Shown piece after piece: positions 36,393-44,875 of a stretch of 64,000 nt of DNA; the stretch's first letter is position 1, and each line of letters begins with the position of its first letter. The DNA is from Segatella copri (GTDB taxonomy: Bacteria; Bacteroidota; Bacteroidia; Bacteroidales; Bacteroidaceae), in assembly GCF_015074785.1 (NCBI RefSeq), contig NZ_CP042464.1, positions 1,736,001-1,800,000 on the forward strand, given 5' to 3'. Both the position numbers and the translations under genes were made by a program. The notes under the pieces are model-generated. The model worked only from the letters and a program-made list of their open reading frames with translations, did no database searches and was not told where the DNA came from.

Positions 36393-37727
36393 TCAGGAAT
36401 TGTTTCTGAACTCCAGTTCCTCTCCTCTGCTGGCGGCATCAAACACGCCTTTGTCGTAGATCAGACGACCGTTACAGAAAGTCTGTTCCACTTTCCATGC
36501 AAACTCGTCACCCTCTACAGGGCTCCATTTACACTTGCTCTGAATCACCTCTTCGGTCACCTTCCAAGGCTCTCCCTTGCGCACCACAACGACATCTGCC
36601 TTATAACCCGGACGCAGGAAACCGCGCTGACTGATATGGAACAGACGGGCTGGATTATGGCACATCAGTTCAACCAGGCGCTCGATACTGATTACCTTTT
36701 CGTCAACAAGTTTCAGCATGCTTACCAATGAGAACTGTACCATTGGCATACCTGATGCAGCCTTGGCACAACCGCCCTGTTTATCCTTCAACTGATGAGG
36801 AGCGTGATCGGTTCCTACTACAGTTATCTTGTCATTACTCAGTGCCTTACGCAAAGCTTCGCGGTCAGCAGCGGTCTTTACTGCAGGGTTGCATTTGATG
36901 CGTGCGCCCTTCACAGCGTAATCTTTATCCGAGAACATGAGATGAGCCACAACAGCCTCTCCTGTAATATTTTCATCCTTACCGAAGAACTCCAGTTCCT
37001 TAGCCGTAGTAACGTGAGCGATATGGAGATGCGCCCCGCTTTCCTTAGCCAGCTGCACTGCCAGACGGCTGCTTTCATAGCAAGCCTCCTCGCTGCGTAT
37101 TTCCGGATGATGTTCTACGGCAGGGTCCTCACCCCATTTCTGCTTAGCCAGCTGCATGTTGCGGTTGATGATTTCGGTATCCTCACAGTGGGTCATCACC
37201 GGCAAATCCAGCTCTTTCGCCTTCTTGAAGATAGCCTGCAGTGCCTCATATTTATCCACCAGCATATTACCCGTACTGGAGCCCATAAAGAGCTTGATGC
37301 CCGGTACACGATGCGTATCGAGCTGTTCAAAATCATTTACATTATCATTGGTAGCACCAAAGAAGAAACTGTAGTTCACATGACTCTTCTCAGCGCCCAG
37401 CTGCCGCTTTGCCAGCCAAGCCTCCAGAGTGGTAGTCTGAGGCACCGTATTAGGCATCTCAAAATAACTGGTCACACCACCAAAGGCAGCTGCACGGCTT
37501 TCGCTCTCGATGTCAGCCTTCTGCGTAAGTCCCGGCTCACGAAAGTGAACATGATCATCAATCACACCCGGCAAAACAAAACACCCCGAGGCATCGATGA
37601 CTTCATCGTAATTGCCACGGGGTGCCTCGCCTTCATATATCTCCTTGATAAATTCACCATCCAACAAGAGGTCACCCACAAAAGAGCGACCCTCATTTAT
37701 AATGGTTCCATTCTTGATTAATTTCAT
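36393..37727 (-). CDS. pyrC: Dihydroorotase
   Basis: 444 residues, class I type. Metal ligands His59 and His61 lie in DDHVHFREPG. Further motifs are MTHCEDTEI, HIAHVTT and GTDHAPH. It closes carbamoyl-aspartate to dihydroorotate in de novo pyrimidine synthesis. A GT2 polyprenol transferase gene occurs a few genes downstream. pyrF lies at 54 kb. Confidence 0.92.
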   Translation of the reverse strand: MKLIKNGTIINEGRSFVGDLLLDGEFIKEIYEGEAPRGNYDEVIDASGCFVLPGVIDDHVHFREPGLTQKADIESESRAAAFGGVTSYFEMPNTVPQTTTLEAWLAKRQLGAEKSHVNYSFFFGATNDNVNDFEQLDTHRVPGIKLFMGSSTGNMLVDKYEALQAIFKKAKELDLPVMTHCEDTEIINRNMQLAKQKWGEDPAVEHHPEIRSEEACYESSRLAVQLAKESGAHLHIAHVTTAKELEFFGKDENITGEAVVAHLMFSDKDYAVKGARIKCNPAVKTAADREALRKALSNDKITVVGTDHAPHQLKDKQGGCAKAASGMPMVQFSLVSMLKLVDEKVISIERLVELMCHNPARLFHISQRGFLRPGYKADVVVVRKGEPWKVTEEVIQSKCKWSPVEGDEFAWKVEQTFCNGRLIYDKGVFDAASRGEELEFRNNS

Positions 37728-37796
37728 ATTACTAAACTTATAAAATGAAGAGTTTTACAAGATGTTAATGCCCAAGACCTTGAAAGAGCCCTGTTT

Positions 37797-38621
37797 CTAC
37801 TCCTGACCTTCCTGTTTTTCAGGAATCGTAGGCGCAGCCAGTTCGTTGGCTGTAGGTGCCGGAGCCGCATCAGGATTTACCTGTGGAGCCGCCTCCATCT
37901 CTGGCTGCATGCCGCTCTGAGCATCTCGTGTACCGTTCATAATCTCCTGATTTTCTTGAGCTTTCTTATAATAGTCCTTTACATAAGGATCATTCTTGAA
38001 ATAGTCGGTAGCCTTGCTCATGATATCCTCAATCCAAGGAGAGAGCATCGGATACTGGTTGCCCATCGTAACGAGGAAGAAGACGCCCGGTCCCAGCACA
38101 TTGTTGAAGTTGTCGGTAACAAACGAAGTGATGAGCTTGTCTTCCTGCTCAGAGAGGCGGATGGATTCCTCGTTCAGATGCTTGTTGACAGCCACCATAT
38201 CGCTACCGTTCATGATAGCCTGGTCGTGCTTGTGTACCAGTTCGCGCAACTGATTCTGAATCTGCTGGTATTTCTTGAAGAATCCGAAGAGTTTATCGTT
38301 CATAGGAGTACCGCTTACCACCTGCTGTGTATCATCGAGCTTCACCGTAATGCTTCCACTCTCCAGCACCAACGGCAGCACAGGGTCATCATCCATGAAG
38401 ATATTCGCCATCTTCATAGAGTCGACAGAACCCTGAAAATGGAACTGTCCGTGCACTACATCGCAAGAATCCACGTTCTTGAAATCGTTGTTTTCCAGTA
38501 TCTTAAGGTACAGCATGCGTCCGTCCAGAGTACTTACGTTAGAAGTACCCGAGATATCGTAACTGTTGGCACAAGATGCAAGTGCCATCAAGGCAATGAA
38601 TGCGTAAAATATTCTATTCAT
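37797..38621 (-). CDS. DUF4369-type lipoprotein
   Basis: 274 residues. Lipobox LASC gives Cys17. The beta-rich N-terminal domain (YDISGTSNVSTLDGRMLYLKI) resembles DUF4369, seen at the front of many Bacteroidota thiol-disulfide proteins. Here no thioredoxin CxxC follows. Instead there is a helical region and an Ala/Pro/Glu-rich C-terminal tail. The function is unknown. A -7 box TACTTTTG lies at 38648-38655. Confidence 0.7.
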   Translation of the reverse strand: MNRIFYAFIALMALASCANSYDISGTSNVSTLDGRMLYLKILENNDFKNVDSCDVVHGQFHFQGSVDSMKMANIFMDDDPVLPLVLESGSITVKLDDTQQVVSGTPMNDKLFGFFKKYQQIQNQLRELVHKHDQAIMNGSDMVAVNKHLNEESIRLSEQEDKLITSFVTDNFNNVLGPGVFFLVTMGNQYPMLSPWIEDIMSKATDYFKNDPYVKDYYKKAQENQEIMNGTRDAQSGMQPEMEAAPQVNPDAAPAPTANELAAPTIPEKQEGQE

Positions 38622-38771
38622 AAGCTATCTATATCACTTTCGGTGAACAAAAGTACAATCTTAATTTGAACTGACGAAATAAATTGCAGCAATTTAATTC
38701 ATTCTTACAAGATTTATGTTTTGTTTGCACTCCTATTGGCCACCGAAAGCTTTTTTCTCGTCCTTTCTATA

Positions 38772-39197
38772 TTACTGATTGTTTTCCTTCTTCAGTTCAT
38801 GAGAGATGCGATGCGTGGTATACAGTTCCAGCAGGGCTGCGATGAGAAGGAAGACTACCCACTTATTATAGAAATAGGTGATATAGGTCTCATAATTCTC
38901 AAACCAGCGGCGCAGGAAAGCATACACCGTATCTACCATCGAGATGCCTGAGAGCACGAAGAAGATGTCTGCCACATACTGCATGCGCTTCAGGCGGTGG
39001 ATAACCAGCGAAGGTCCCTCATAGAACTGCATCGCCTGCATCACGCTGAAGAGTATGGTGCCCAGCAGGAACCCCCAGCTCGTTACCTGCACCAGCTGCG
39101 GATGTGAAAAACCAAATGCGAAGCAAGCCGCACCGACAACCATCAGCACGCCGCCCAGCAAGAAAATAGCACTTTCCAGTTTACTCAATTGTTTCAT
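38772..39197 (-). CDS. Small four-helix membrane protein
   Basis: 141 residues with four hydrophobic helices (about 10-30, 36-55, 70-90, 108-130). There are no motifs beyond a basic loop (HRLKRM). Its start overlaps the end of the FtsB/DivIC-like gene by 17 bp, so it is translationally coupled to it. The family is not recognised. Confidence 0.65.
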   Translation of the reverse strand: MKQLSKLESAIFLLGGVLMVVGAACFAFGFSHPQLVQVTSWGFLLGTILFSVMQAMQFYEGPSLVIHRLKRMQYVADIFFVLSGISMVDTVYAFLRRWFENYETYITYFYNKWVVFLLIAALLELYTTHRISHELKKENNQ

Positions 39198-39528
39198 TTT
39201 CGTCTTGTTCGTTAGTTTTTTCCGGAATATCCGAACTCAATACAAAGATGTCTTCATCATCAGCCTTCATGAAATAACGCTGGCGGGCTATCTTCTCAAA
39301 TGCCCGCACACCATGCTGCATATCACGCAGGGTATGCTTGTCGCTTTCATACTGCTCACGATATTTTTCTATCTCCGAACGGAGCGTAGCTATCTCTATC
39401 TGGTACTTAATGTGCTGTCTTACACTGTTGTCGTCAACCACACCAACTACCAGAACACCCGCTACAATCACTATAAGATACTTATAATGAGCGAGATAAT
39501 TCCATATAATACCAAGTTTTTTACTCAT
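39181..39528 (-). CDS. Septum formation initiator (FtsB/DivIC-like)
   Basis: 115 residues from the ATG at 39528; an ATG at 39549 lies inside the -7 box and was rejected. One membrane helix (YLIVIVAGVLVVGVV) is followed by a coiled coil (IEIATLRSEIEKYREQYESD) and the conserved tail ARQRYFMKADDEDIFV. This is the typical bitopic division protein that partners FtsL/FtsQ at the septum. It is divergent from dnaX with overlapping promoters. Confidence 0.85.
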   Translation of the reverse strand: MSKKLGIIWNYLAHYKYLIVIVAGVLVVGVVDDNSVRQHIKYQIEIATLRSEIEKYREQYESDKHTLRDMQHGVRAFEKIARQRYFMKADDEDIFVLSSDIPEKTNEQDENETIE

Positions 39529-39542
39529 TTCTTCCGAATTTG

Positions 39543-39574
39543 TTTGCAAAGATAATATTTTTTTGTTATCTTTG
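39543..39574. promoter_or_regulatory. Overlapping divergent promoters ftsB-like / dnaX
   Basis: Plus strand: TTTG (39543-39546), 20 nt, TATCTTTG (39567-39574), driving dnaX. Minus strand: TATCTTTG at 39547-39554, driving the ftsB-like gene. The dnaX -33 box abuts the other promoter's -7 box, so the two probably compete for RNA polymerase. Confidence 0.65.
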
Positions 39575-39596
39575 CATCATCAATTAAGAAAAAATA

Positions 39597-41513
39597 ATGG
39601 AAGAGTATATAGTTTCTGCAAGAAAGTACCGTCCGATGACCTTCGATTCGGTTGTCGGACAGAGTGCATTGACCACCACTTTGAAGAATGCAGTGAAGAG
39701 CGGCAAGCTGGCGCACGCCTATCTTTTCTGCGGTCCGAGAGGTGTGGGCAAAACCACTTGTGCCCGCATTTTTGCGAAGGCAATCAACTGCGAGCACCCT
39801 CGCGAAGACGGCGAAGCATGCAACGAATGTGAGAGCTGCCGTGCCTTCAATGAGCAGCGTTCCTACAACATCTTCGAGCTGGATGCTGCCAGCAACAACG
39901 GTGTTGACCAGATTAAAGTTCTGATGGAGCAGACCCGCATCCCGCCCCAGGTGGGCAAGTATAAGGTGTTTATCATCGACGAGGTCCACATGCTCTCTAC
40001 AGCCGCCTTCAACGCTTTTCTCAAGACACTGGAGGAGCCGCCTCAGCATGTCATCTTTATCCTCGCCACTACCGAGAAGCACAAGATTCTGCCTACCATC
40101 CTGAGCCGATGCCAGATTTACGACTTCGAGCGAATGACGGTAGCCAATACCATCAACCACCTGAAGATGGTGGCTGAGAAGGAAGGCATACAATATGAAG
40201 AGCAGGCGCTCGCCGTGATAGCCGAAAAGGCTGACGGAGGTATGCGCGATGCCCTCTCTATCTTCGACCAGGCTGCCAGCTTCTGCATGGGCAACATCAC
40301 TTACCAGAAGGTAATCGAGGACCTGAACGTGCTCGACAGCGACAACTATTTCCGTCTGGTAGATCTGGCTTTGGAGAATAAGGTGCCCGAGATGATGGTA
40401 ACGCTCGACGGCATTCTGAGCCGCGGTTTCGATGGCGGCAACATGATACAGGGGCTTGCCCAGCATGTGCGCAATGTGATGATGGCGAAGGACCCTCAGA
40501 CCATGCCTCTGCTCGAAACCAGCGACGACCAGAAAGCCAAGTTCCAGGCTCAGGCCCAGAAGGCTCCTACACCTTTCTTATATAAGGCGCTGGAACTGAT
40601 GAACCAGTGCGATATCCATTACCGCGCCAGCAGTAACAAGCGATTACTGGTAGAGCTCACCCTGATACAGATAGGCCAGATTACGCAGCCCGAGGATCAG
40701 GATGTGCCTAGTGCGGGGCGTACGCCCAATAGATTAAAATCCCTGTTTCAGAAACTCCTGGCTCAGTCTAAGCTTGCCTCTCAGGGTGCAGGTTCTGAGC
40801 CTTCCGGCAGCAGCGAAAACCGGTCTTCACAGCCGGGAACGTCTGCTGCTACAGCTACTGCTGTGCCTTCGTCAGGGGCACCGACAGCCGCTTCTGCAGC
40901 CTCTAATGCTGCATCTTATTCTGCATCTGCCACCGCAGCCGCATCTGCCTCTCCAGAAGGCTCAGCCGCTGCCGGAGCTGCTACTGATGCTGCATCGCCT
41001 CACAAGCCACGACTCAAGAATATCAAGCTGGGCGGCATAGGCATGACTTTCTCTAACCTGAAGAAGAGGGAGGAGAACCAGCGCCGCCTGCACAGTCCGT
41101 ATGATGATACCAATGAGGAAAAAGCGACCATCACGGGCGACCAGAACGAGTTCACCCAGGAGCAGGTGGAAGCAACATGGTTCAGTATGTGCATGAGAAT
41201 GCAGAACAAGCTGGATTTCATAGGCTTAGCCAACCGTATGAAGAGTATTGTACCGAAGATAACCAACTATCCGCAGATAGAGGTTATCATCAACAACCAG
41301 CTCTTATTAGACGACGTTTTGAACATCAAGAACCGCATTCTCAAGACTTTCGTCTTAGGTCTTCACAACAGCGAACTGAGCATCACCTACCGCCTTGCCG
41401 ACCAGGAAGAGGTGGGCAAGGTTCTGACCAAGAATGAAGTTCTGGAACTTCTTATGGAGAAGAACCCTGCGATGAAAAAACTCACAAAGGACCTGGATCT
41501 GGTCATGACATAG
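39597..41513 (+). CDS. dnaX: DNA polymerase III subunit gamma/tau
   Basis: 638 residues. The AAA+ clamp-loader module has Walker A GPRGVGKT (46-53), a zinc module with Cys65, Cys75, Cys78 and Cys81, Walker B DEVHMLS and sensor LATTEKHKI. A low-complexity Ala/Ser/Pro linker (about 395-470) leads to a basic region and a C-terminal tau-type domain. It loads the sliding clamp and couples polymerases at the replication fork. No obvious slippery site for programmed frameshifting was seen in the linker. Confidence 0.93.
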   Translation: MEEYIVSARKYRPMTFDSVVGQSALTTTLKNAVKSGKLAHAYLFCGPRGVGKTTCARIFAKAINCEHPREDGEACNECESCRAFNEQRSYNIFELDAASNNGVDQIKVLMEQTRIPPQVGKYKVFIIDEVHMLSTAAFNAFLKTLEEPPQHVIFILATTEKHKILPTILSRCQIYDFERMTVANTINHLKMVAEKEGIQYEEQALAVIAEKADGGMRDALSIFDQAASFCMGNITYQKVIEDLNVLDSDNYFRLVDLALENKVPEMMVTLDGILSRGFDGGNMIQGLAQHVRNVMMAKDPQTMPLLETSDDQKAKFQAQAQKAPTPFLYKALELMNQCDIHYRASSNKRLLVELTLIQIGQITQPEDQDVPSAGRTPNRLKSLFQKLLAQSKLASQGAGSEPSGSSENRSSQPGTSAATATAVPSSGAPTAASAASNAASYSASATAAASASPEGSAAAGAATDAASPHKPRLKNIKLGGIGMTFSNLKKREENQRRLHSPYDDTNEEKATITGDQNEFTQEQVEATWFSMCMRMQNKLDFIGLANRMKSIVPKITNYPQIEVIINNQLLLDDVLNIKNRILKTFVLGLHNSELSITYRLADQEEVGKVLTKNEVLELLMEKNPAMKKLTKDLDLVMT

Positions 41514-41530
41514 AATGATGCCCAAGAGGT

Positions 41531-41695
41531 TATTCAGTATTCAGTATTCAGTTTTTTTCGCGATAGCTACCTTTTATATGGTTACAAATTGTAAGTAATT
41601 ATTTTATATTATATATATATATTATATATATAATATACTATCTATACAGAGAGTGGTAACAACAGCGAAAAAAACTGAATACTGAATACTGAATA
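41531..41695. repeat. 31-bp perfect inverted repeats around an A/T-rich core (MITE-like)
   Basis: The arms 41531-41561 and 41665-41695 are exact reverse complements, built of three TATTCAG heptads plus TTTTTTCGC. The 103-bp core contains a TA microsatellite (41606-41638). No target-site duplication was found. It could be a miniature mobile element or a very long RNA hairpin after dnaX. Confidence 0.85.
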
Positions 41696-41740
41696 CGTTC
41701 TACGTAATCGGTTATTACTTTGTAATATACTGGTTTATAG

Positions 41741-41798
41741 CGCAAAACATAGTTTTCTACACCGCAAAACATAGAGATGCGTTCCATGAAACATAGAG
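41741..41798. repeat. Short direct repeats CGCAAAACATAG
   Basis: CGCAAAACATAG occurs at 41741-41752 and 41763-41774 (22 bp apart), with a degenerate TGAAACATAGAG at 41787-41798. Confidence 0.7.
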
Positions 41799-41863
41799 TT
41801 ATTTCTCTTTACTAAGTTTCAAATCGTAAGCTGCTGAAAATCGTTCCTTATCACATGCCTAAA

Positions 41864-41895
41864 TTTGGTAGATACCAGAAATCTTCGTATCTTTG
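41864..41895 (+). promoter_or_regulatory. Consensus promoter with no gene behind it
   Basis: TTTGG (41864-41868), 19 nt, TATCTTTG (41888-41895). Downstream (41902-42070) are several hairpins (GTCTT/AAGAC, GGTC/GACC, CCCCG/CGGGG, CTGG/CCAG) and no credible protein. The transcript would run antisense into the 3' end of asnA. Confidence 0.6.
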
Positions 41896-42068
41896 CACCG
41901 GCAATCGAAAGAACAGTCTTTTGTGCCTCGCTCGAGTCTTCTATTAAGACCAACACGGGTTATAAATGATGGCAGACGCCGGTCATCAATGAAGACCCCG
42001 AAAACGGCAGAAACGGGGCGTTCTGGGGAATTTGAACCAGCTAGGTTAGAGTCATACCGACACACAAC

Positions 42069-42105
42069 AAAAAAGCCCCCGATGCAGAAAAGCACCGGGA
42101 GCCTT
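42069..42105 (-). terminator. Terminator of asnA
   Basis: Minus strand: GGCTCCCGGTGC / GCATCGGGGGCT imperfect stem, followed by TTTTTTGTTG. Confidence 0.8.
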
Positions 42106-42190
42106 CGTAAGCAAATTATTATTATCTTAAAAAGATCAACTGAATATGCAGCACATCACAGTACACACCATGACGCACCGACAGAAAGGC

Positions 42191-43228
42191 CTAGATGAGG
42201 TTCATGCCCGCTTCCTCAGCCTCCTTGCGCATCTCCTCAGGCCAGATGCTAGCCTGAATCTCACCAATGTGAGCCTTATGAAGCAATACCATGCACAGAC
42301 GGCTCTGACCGATACCGCCACCAATGCTCAGAGGCAACTTGTCGTTCAGGAGCTGCTGATGGAAGTAAAGCTTCTCTCTATCCTCCTTGCCCTCCAGCTT
42401 AAGCTGACGCAGCAGACTCTCCTTGTCAACACGGATACCCATAGAACTGAGCTCGAAACTGCGACCCAGAACAGGATACCAGATGAGAATATCACCATTC
42501 AGTCCCATCTTGCCGTTCTCAGCCACGGTGCTCCAGTCATCATAGTCAGGAGCTCGGCCATCATGCTTCTTGCCATCGCTCAACTTGCCGCCAATGCCCT
42601 CTACAAATACAGCGCCATACTTCTTGCAGATAGCATCCTCACGCTCCTTAGGAGAAAGGTCTGGATACATATCGAGCAAATCCTGCGCATGAATGAAATG
42701 AATCTCCTTAGGCAGGAAAGGCTTCAGCTGAGGATAATGCTCGCAAGCCAGAAACTCGGTACGCAAGATGGCACCATAGATGCGGCGCACGATATTTTCG
42801 AGGAAGGCGATGGTACGGTCTTCCTTGGTAATCACAGCCTCCCAGTCCCATTGGTCAACATAGAGCGAATGAAGATTATCCAGCTCCTCGTCAGCACGGA
42901 TGGCGTTCATATCAGTATATACGCCATAAGCAGGCTCAATCTCATACTCGGCAAGCGTCAGTCGCTTCCATTTGGCAAGAGAATGAACCACCTCAGCCTG
43001 AGCATCACCCAAATCCTTGATAGGGAAAGTTACAGGGCGCTCCACTCCATTCAGGTCATCATTGATACCCAAACCCTTCAATACGAAGAGAGGGGCGGTA
43101 ACACGACACAGACGGAGCTCGGTGCTCAGGTTTTGCTGGAAGAATTCTTTTATCATTTTAATACCCATTTCGGTCTGGCGCATATCCAGCAGCGCCTTGT
43201 ACCCTTCAGGTTTTATCAAATTGCTCAT
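42191..43228 (-). CDS. asnA: Aspartate-ammonia ligase (asparagine synthetase A)
   Basis: 345 residues from the ATG at 43228. The frame stays open 47 codons further, but that part contains the promoter. Class II aminoacyl-tRNA synthetase-like fold with TEMGIKMIKEFFQ, RVTAPLFV, YVDQWDWEAVI, the metal/ATP region LNGDILIWYP and GGGIGQSRLCMVLL. It makes asparagine from aspartate and ammonia with ATP. It is monocistronic, with its own promoter and terminator. Confidence 0.93.
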   Translation of the reverse strand: MSNLIKPEGYKALLDMRQTEMGIKMIKEFFQQNLSTELRLCRVTAPLFVLKGLGINDDLNGVERPVTFPIKDLGDAQAEVVHSLAKWKRLTLAEYEIEPAYGVYTDMNAIRADEELDNLHSLYVDQWDWEAVITKEDRTIAFLENIVRRIYGAILRTEFLACEHYPQLKPFLPKEIHFIHAQDLLDMYPDLSPKEREDAICKKYGAVFVEGIGGKLSDGKKHDGRAPDYDDWSTVAENGKMGLNGDILIWYPVLGRSFELSSMGIRVDKESLLRQLKLEGKEDREKLYFHQQLLNDKLPLSIGGGIGQSRLCMVLLHKAHIGEIQASIWPEEMRKEAEEAGMNLI

Positions 43229-43256
43229 TTTTATTTCATATTTAGTATTTGCGCTG

Positions 43257-43286
43257 CAAAGGTACAAAATAATAATTAATCTGCAA
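43257..43286 (-). promoter_or_regulatory. Promoter of asnA
   Basis: Minus strand TTG (43284-43286), 19 nt, TACCTTTG (43257-43264). It supports the start at 43228. Confidence 0.65.
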
Positions 43287-43391
43287 GCATTTTTCCGTAT
43301 TTTTTCGCAAAATGATAGCATTTTTAAGTTTTTTAGTAGCATTTTGTAGAACAATTCACAAATACACATTATATATATGAAAAAATCTGCC

Positions 43392-43430
43392 CCAAATATT
43401 TGGTTATTTCAAATAAAAGCAGTAATTTTG
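43392..43430 (+). promoter_or_regulatory. Promoter of tRNA-Arg / pepT with palindromic -33 region
   Basis: The palindrome CCAAATATTTGG (43392-43403) contains the -33 TTTGG; 19 nt; TAATTTTG (43423-43430). The same palindrome, spacing and -7 box recur at 63432-63470. Confidence 0.75.
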
Positions 43431-43486
43431 CAGTCGACTTCCCGATTCGATGTCATTCAGGCGGAGAAACGGGCGGCAGAAAAGAG

Positions 43487-43560
43487 GGTCTCGTAGCTTA
43501 GCTGAATAGAGCGTCAGATTCCGGTTCTGAAGGTCGTGGGTTTGAATCCCACCGAGATCA
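43487..43560 (+). tRNA. tRNA-Arg (anticodon CCG)
   Basis: 74 nt. Acceptor GGTCTCG/CGAGATC (one G·T pair), D arm GCTT/GAGC, anticodon arm TCAGA-TTCCGGT-TCTGA with anticodon CCG, T arm GTGGG-TTTGAAT-CCCAC, discriminator A. CCA is not encoded. It lies 34 nt before pepT with no terminator between them. Confidence 0.93.
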
Positions 43561-43594
43561 CCCGAAACAACAGAAATGATTAATAATTGAAAAC

Positions 43595-44818
43595 ATGGAT
43601 TTAGTAGAACGATTTATAAACTATACGAAATTCGACACACAGTCGAGCGAAGAATCGACCAGCGTGCCTAGTACGGCAAAACAGCTCGAATTTGCCAAGT
43701 ACCTGAAGAAGGAACTTGAGGACGAAGGACTGAGCGATGTCGAAATGGATGACATGGGCTATATCTATGCCACCCTGAAGAGCAATACCAAGAAAAAGAC
43801 TCCTACCATCGGATTTATTTCACACATGGATACATCGCCTGATGCCAGCGGAAAGGATGTAAAGGCGCGCGTCATCAAAAACTATGACGGCAACGACATC
43901 GAGCTGAGCCCGGGCATCATCTCAAGCGTTGAGACTTTCCCAGAGCTGAAGGCTCACAAGGGAGAGGATATCATCGTGACAGACGGTACTACCCTGCTGG
44001 GTGCTGACGACAAGGCGGGCATCGCTGAAATCGTACAGGCTATGTGCTATCTGCGCGACCACGACGAAATCAAGCACGGAGATATCCGCGTAGGTTTCAA
44101 TCCTGACGAGGAAATCGGTATGGGTGCACATCATTTCGATGTAGAGAAGTTTGGCTGCGACTGGGCTTACACCGTAGATGGCGGCGACCTGGGCGACCTG
44201 GAATACGAGAACTTCAATGCTGCCGGAGCCAAGATCGTCATCAAGGGCGTGAGCGTTCATACAGGCTATGCCAAGGGCAAGATGGTGAATGCAAGCCGAC
44301 TGGCTGTGGAATTCCAGAACATGATTCCTGAGAACGAGACTCCTGAGCAGACTGAAGGCTACCAGGGTTTCTACCACCTCATCGGCATCGAGAGCCGCTG
44401 CGAGGAGGCAAAACTCAGCTACATCATCCGAGATCACGACCGCAACAGGTTTGAAAACCGCAAGGATTTCATCGAGGACTGCGTGAACAAGATGAACGAG
44501 AAGTATGGCGACGGAACCGTAAAGGCGGTTATCTACGACCAGTACTATAACATGAAGGAGAAGATTGATCCTAACATGCATGTCATCGACATCGTGCTCA
44601 GAGCGATGCAGGAGAGCGGCGTTCCACCTCGCGTAGAACCTATCCGCGGCGGTACCGACGGAGCCCAGCTGAGCTTCAAGGGTCTGCCTTGTCCTAACAT
44701 CTTCGCCGGCGGTGTCAACTTCCACGGCCCTCACGAGTTTGTGAGCATCCAGGTAATGGAGAAGGTAGTGAAGACCATCGTGAAGATAGCGGAAATCACA
44801 GAAGAATTTAATGACTAA
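43595..44818 (+). CDS. pepT: Peptidase T (tripeptidase)
   Basis: 407 residues, M20 family. Zinc ligands appear in SHMDTSPD (His77, Asp79) and [21 protein letters not shown] carries the catalytic and bridging Glu; the C-terminal [15 protein letters not shown] carries the last His. It removes N-terminal residues from tripeptides in the cytoplasm. It is probably co-transcribed with the tRNA-Arg gene just upstream, and a terminator follows 9 nt after the stop. Confidence 0.95.
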   Translation: MDLVERFINYTKFDTQSSEESTSVPSTAKQLEFAKYLKKELEDEGLSDVEMDDMGYIYATLKSNTKKKTPTIGFISHMDTSPDASGKDVKARVIKNYDGNDIELSPGIISSVETFPELKAHKGEDIIVTDGTTLLGADDKAGIAEIVQAMCYLRDHDEIKHGDIRVGFNPDEEIGMGAHHFDVEKFGCDWAYTVDGGDLGDLEYENFNAAGAKIVIKGVSVHTGYAKGKMVNASRLAVEFQNMIPENETPEQTEGYQGFYHLIGIESRCEEAKLSYIIRDHDRNRFENRKDFIEDCVNKMNEKYGDGTVKAVIYDQYYNMKEKIDPNMHVIDIVLRAMQESGVPPRVEPIRGGTDGAQLSFKGLPCPNIFAGGVNFHGPHEFVSIQVMEKVVKTIVKIAEITEEFND

Positions 44819-44827
44819 TACAGATAT

Positions 44828-44860
44828 GGGGAATTTAGACACATCTAAATTCCCCTTTTT
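44828..44860 (+). terminator. Terminator of pepT
   Basis: The 12-bp perfect stem GGGGAATTTAGA/TCTAAATTCCCC has loop CACA and then TTTTT. It ends only 15 nt before the next start codon. Confidence 0.9.
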
Positions 44861-44875
44861 CATAAACAGAAAAAT

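Noticed and set aside
41606-41638. TA-rich tract as a replication origin
   Set aside because: A simple TA microsatellite inside an inverted repeat; no DnaA boxes or neighbouring dnaA/dnaN were seen.
42015-42045. tRNA T-arm-like sequence GGTTCAAATTCCC on the minus strand
   Set aside because: The bases on either side do not pair as a T stem, and no acceptor, D or anticodon arm could be drawn.
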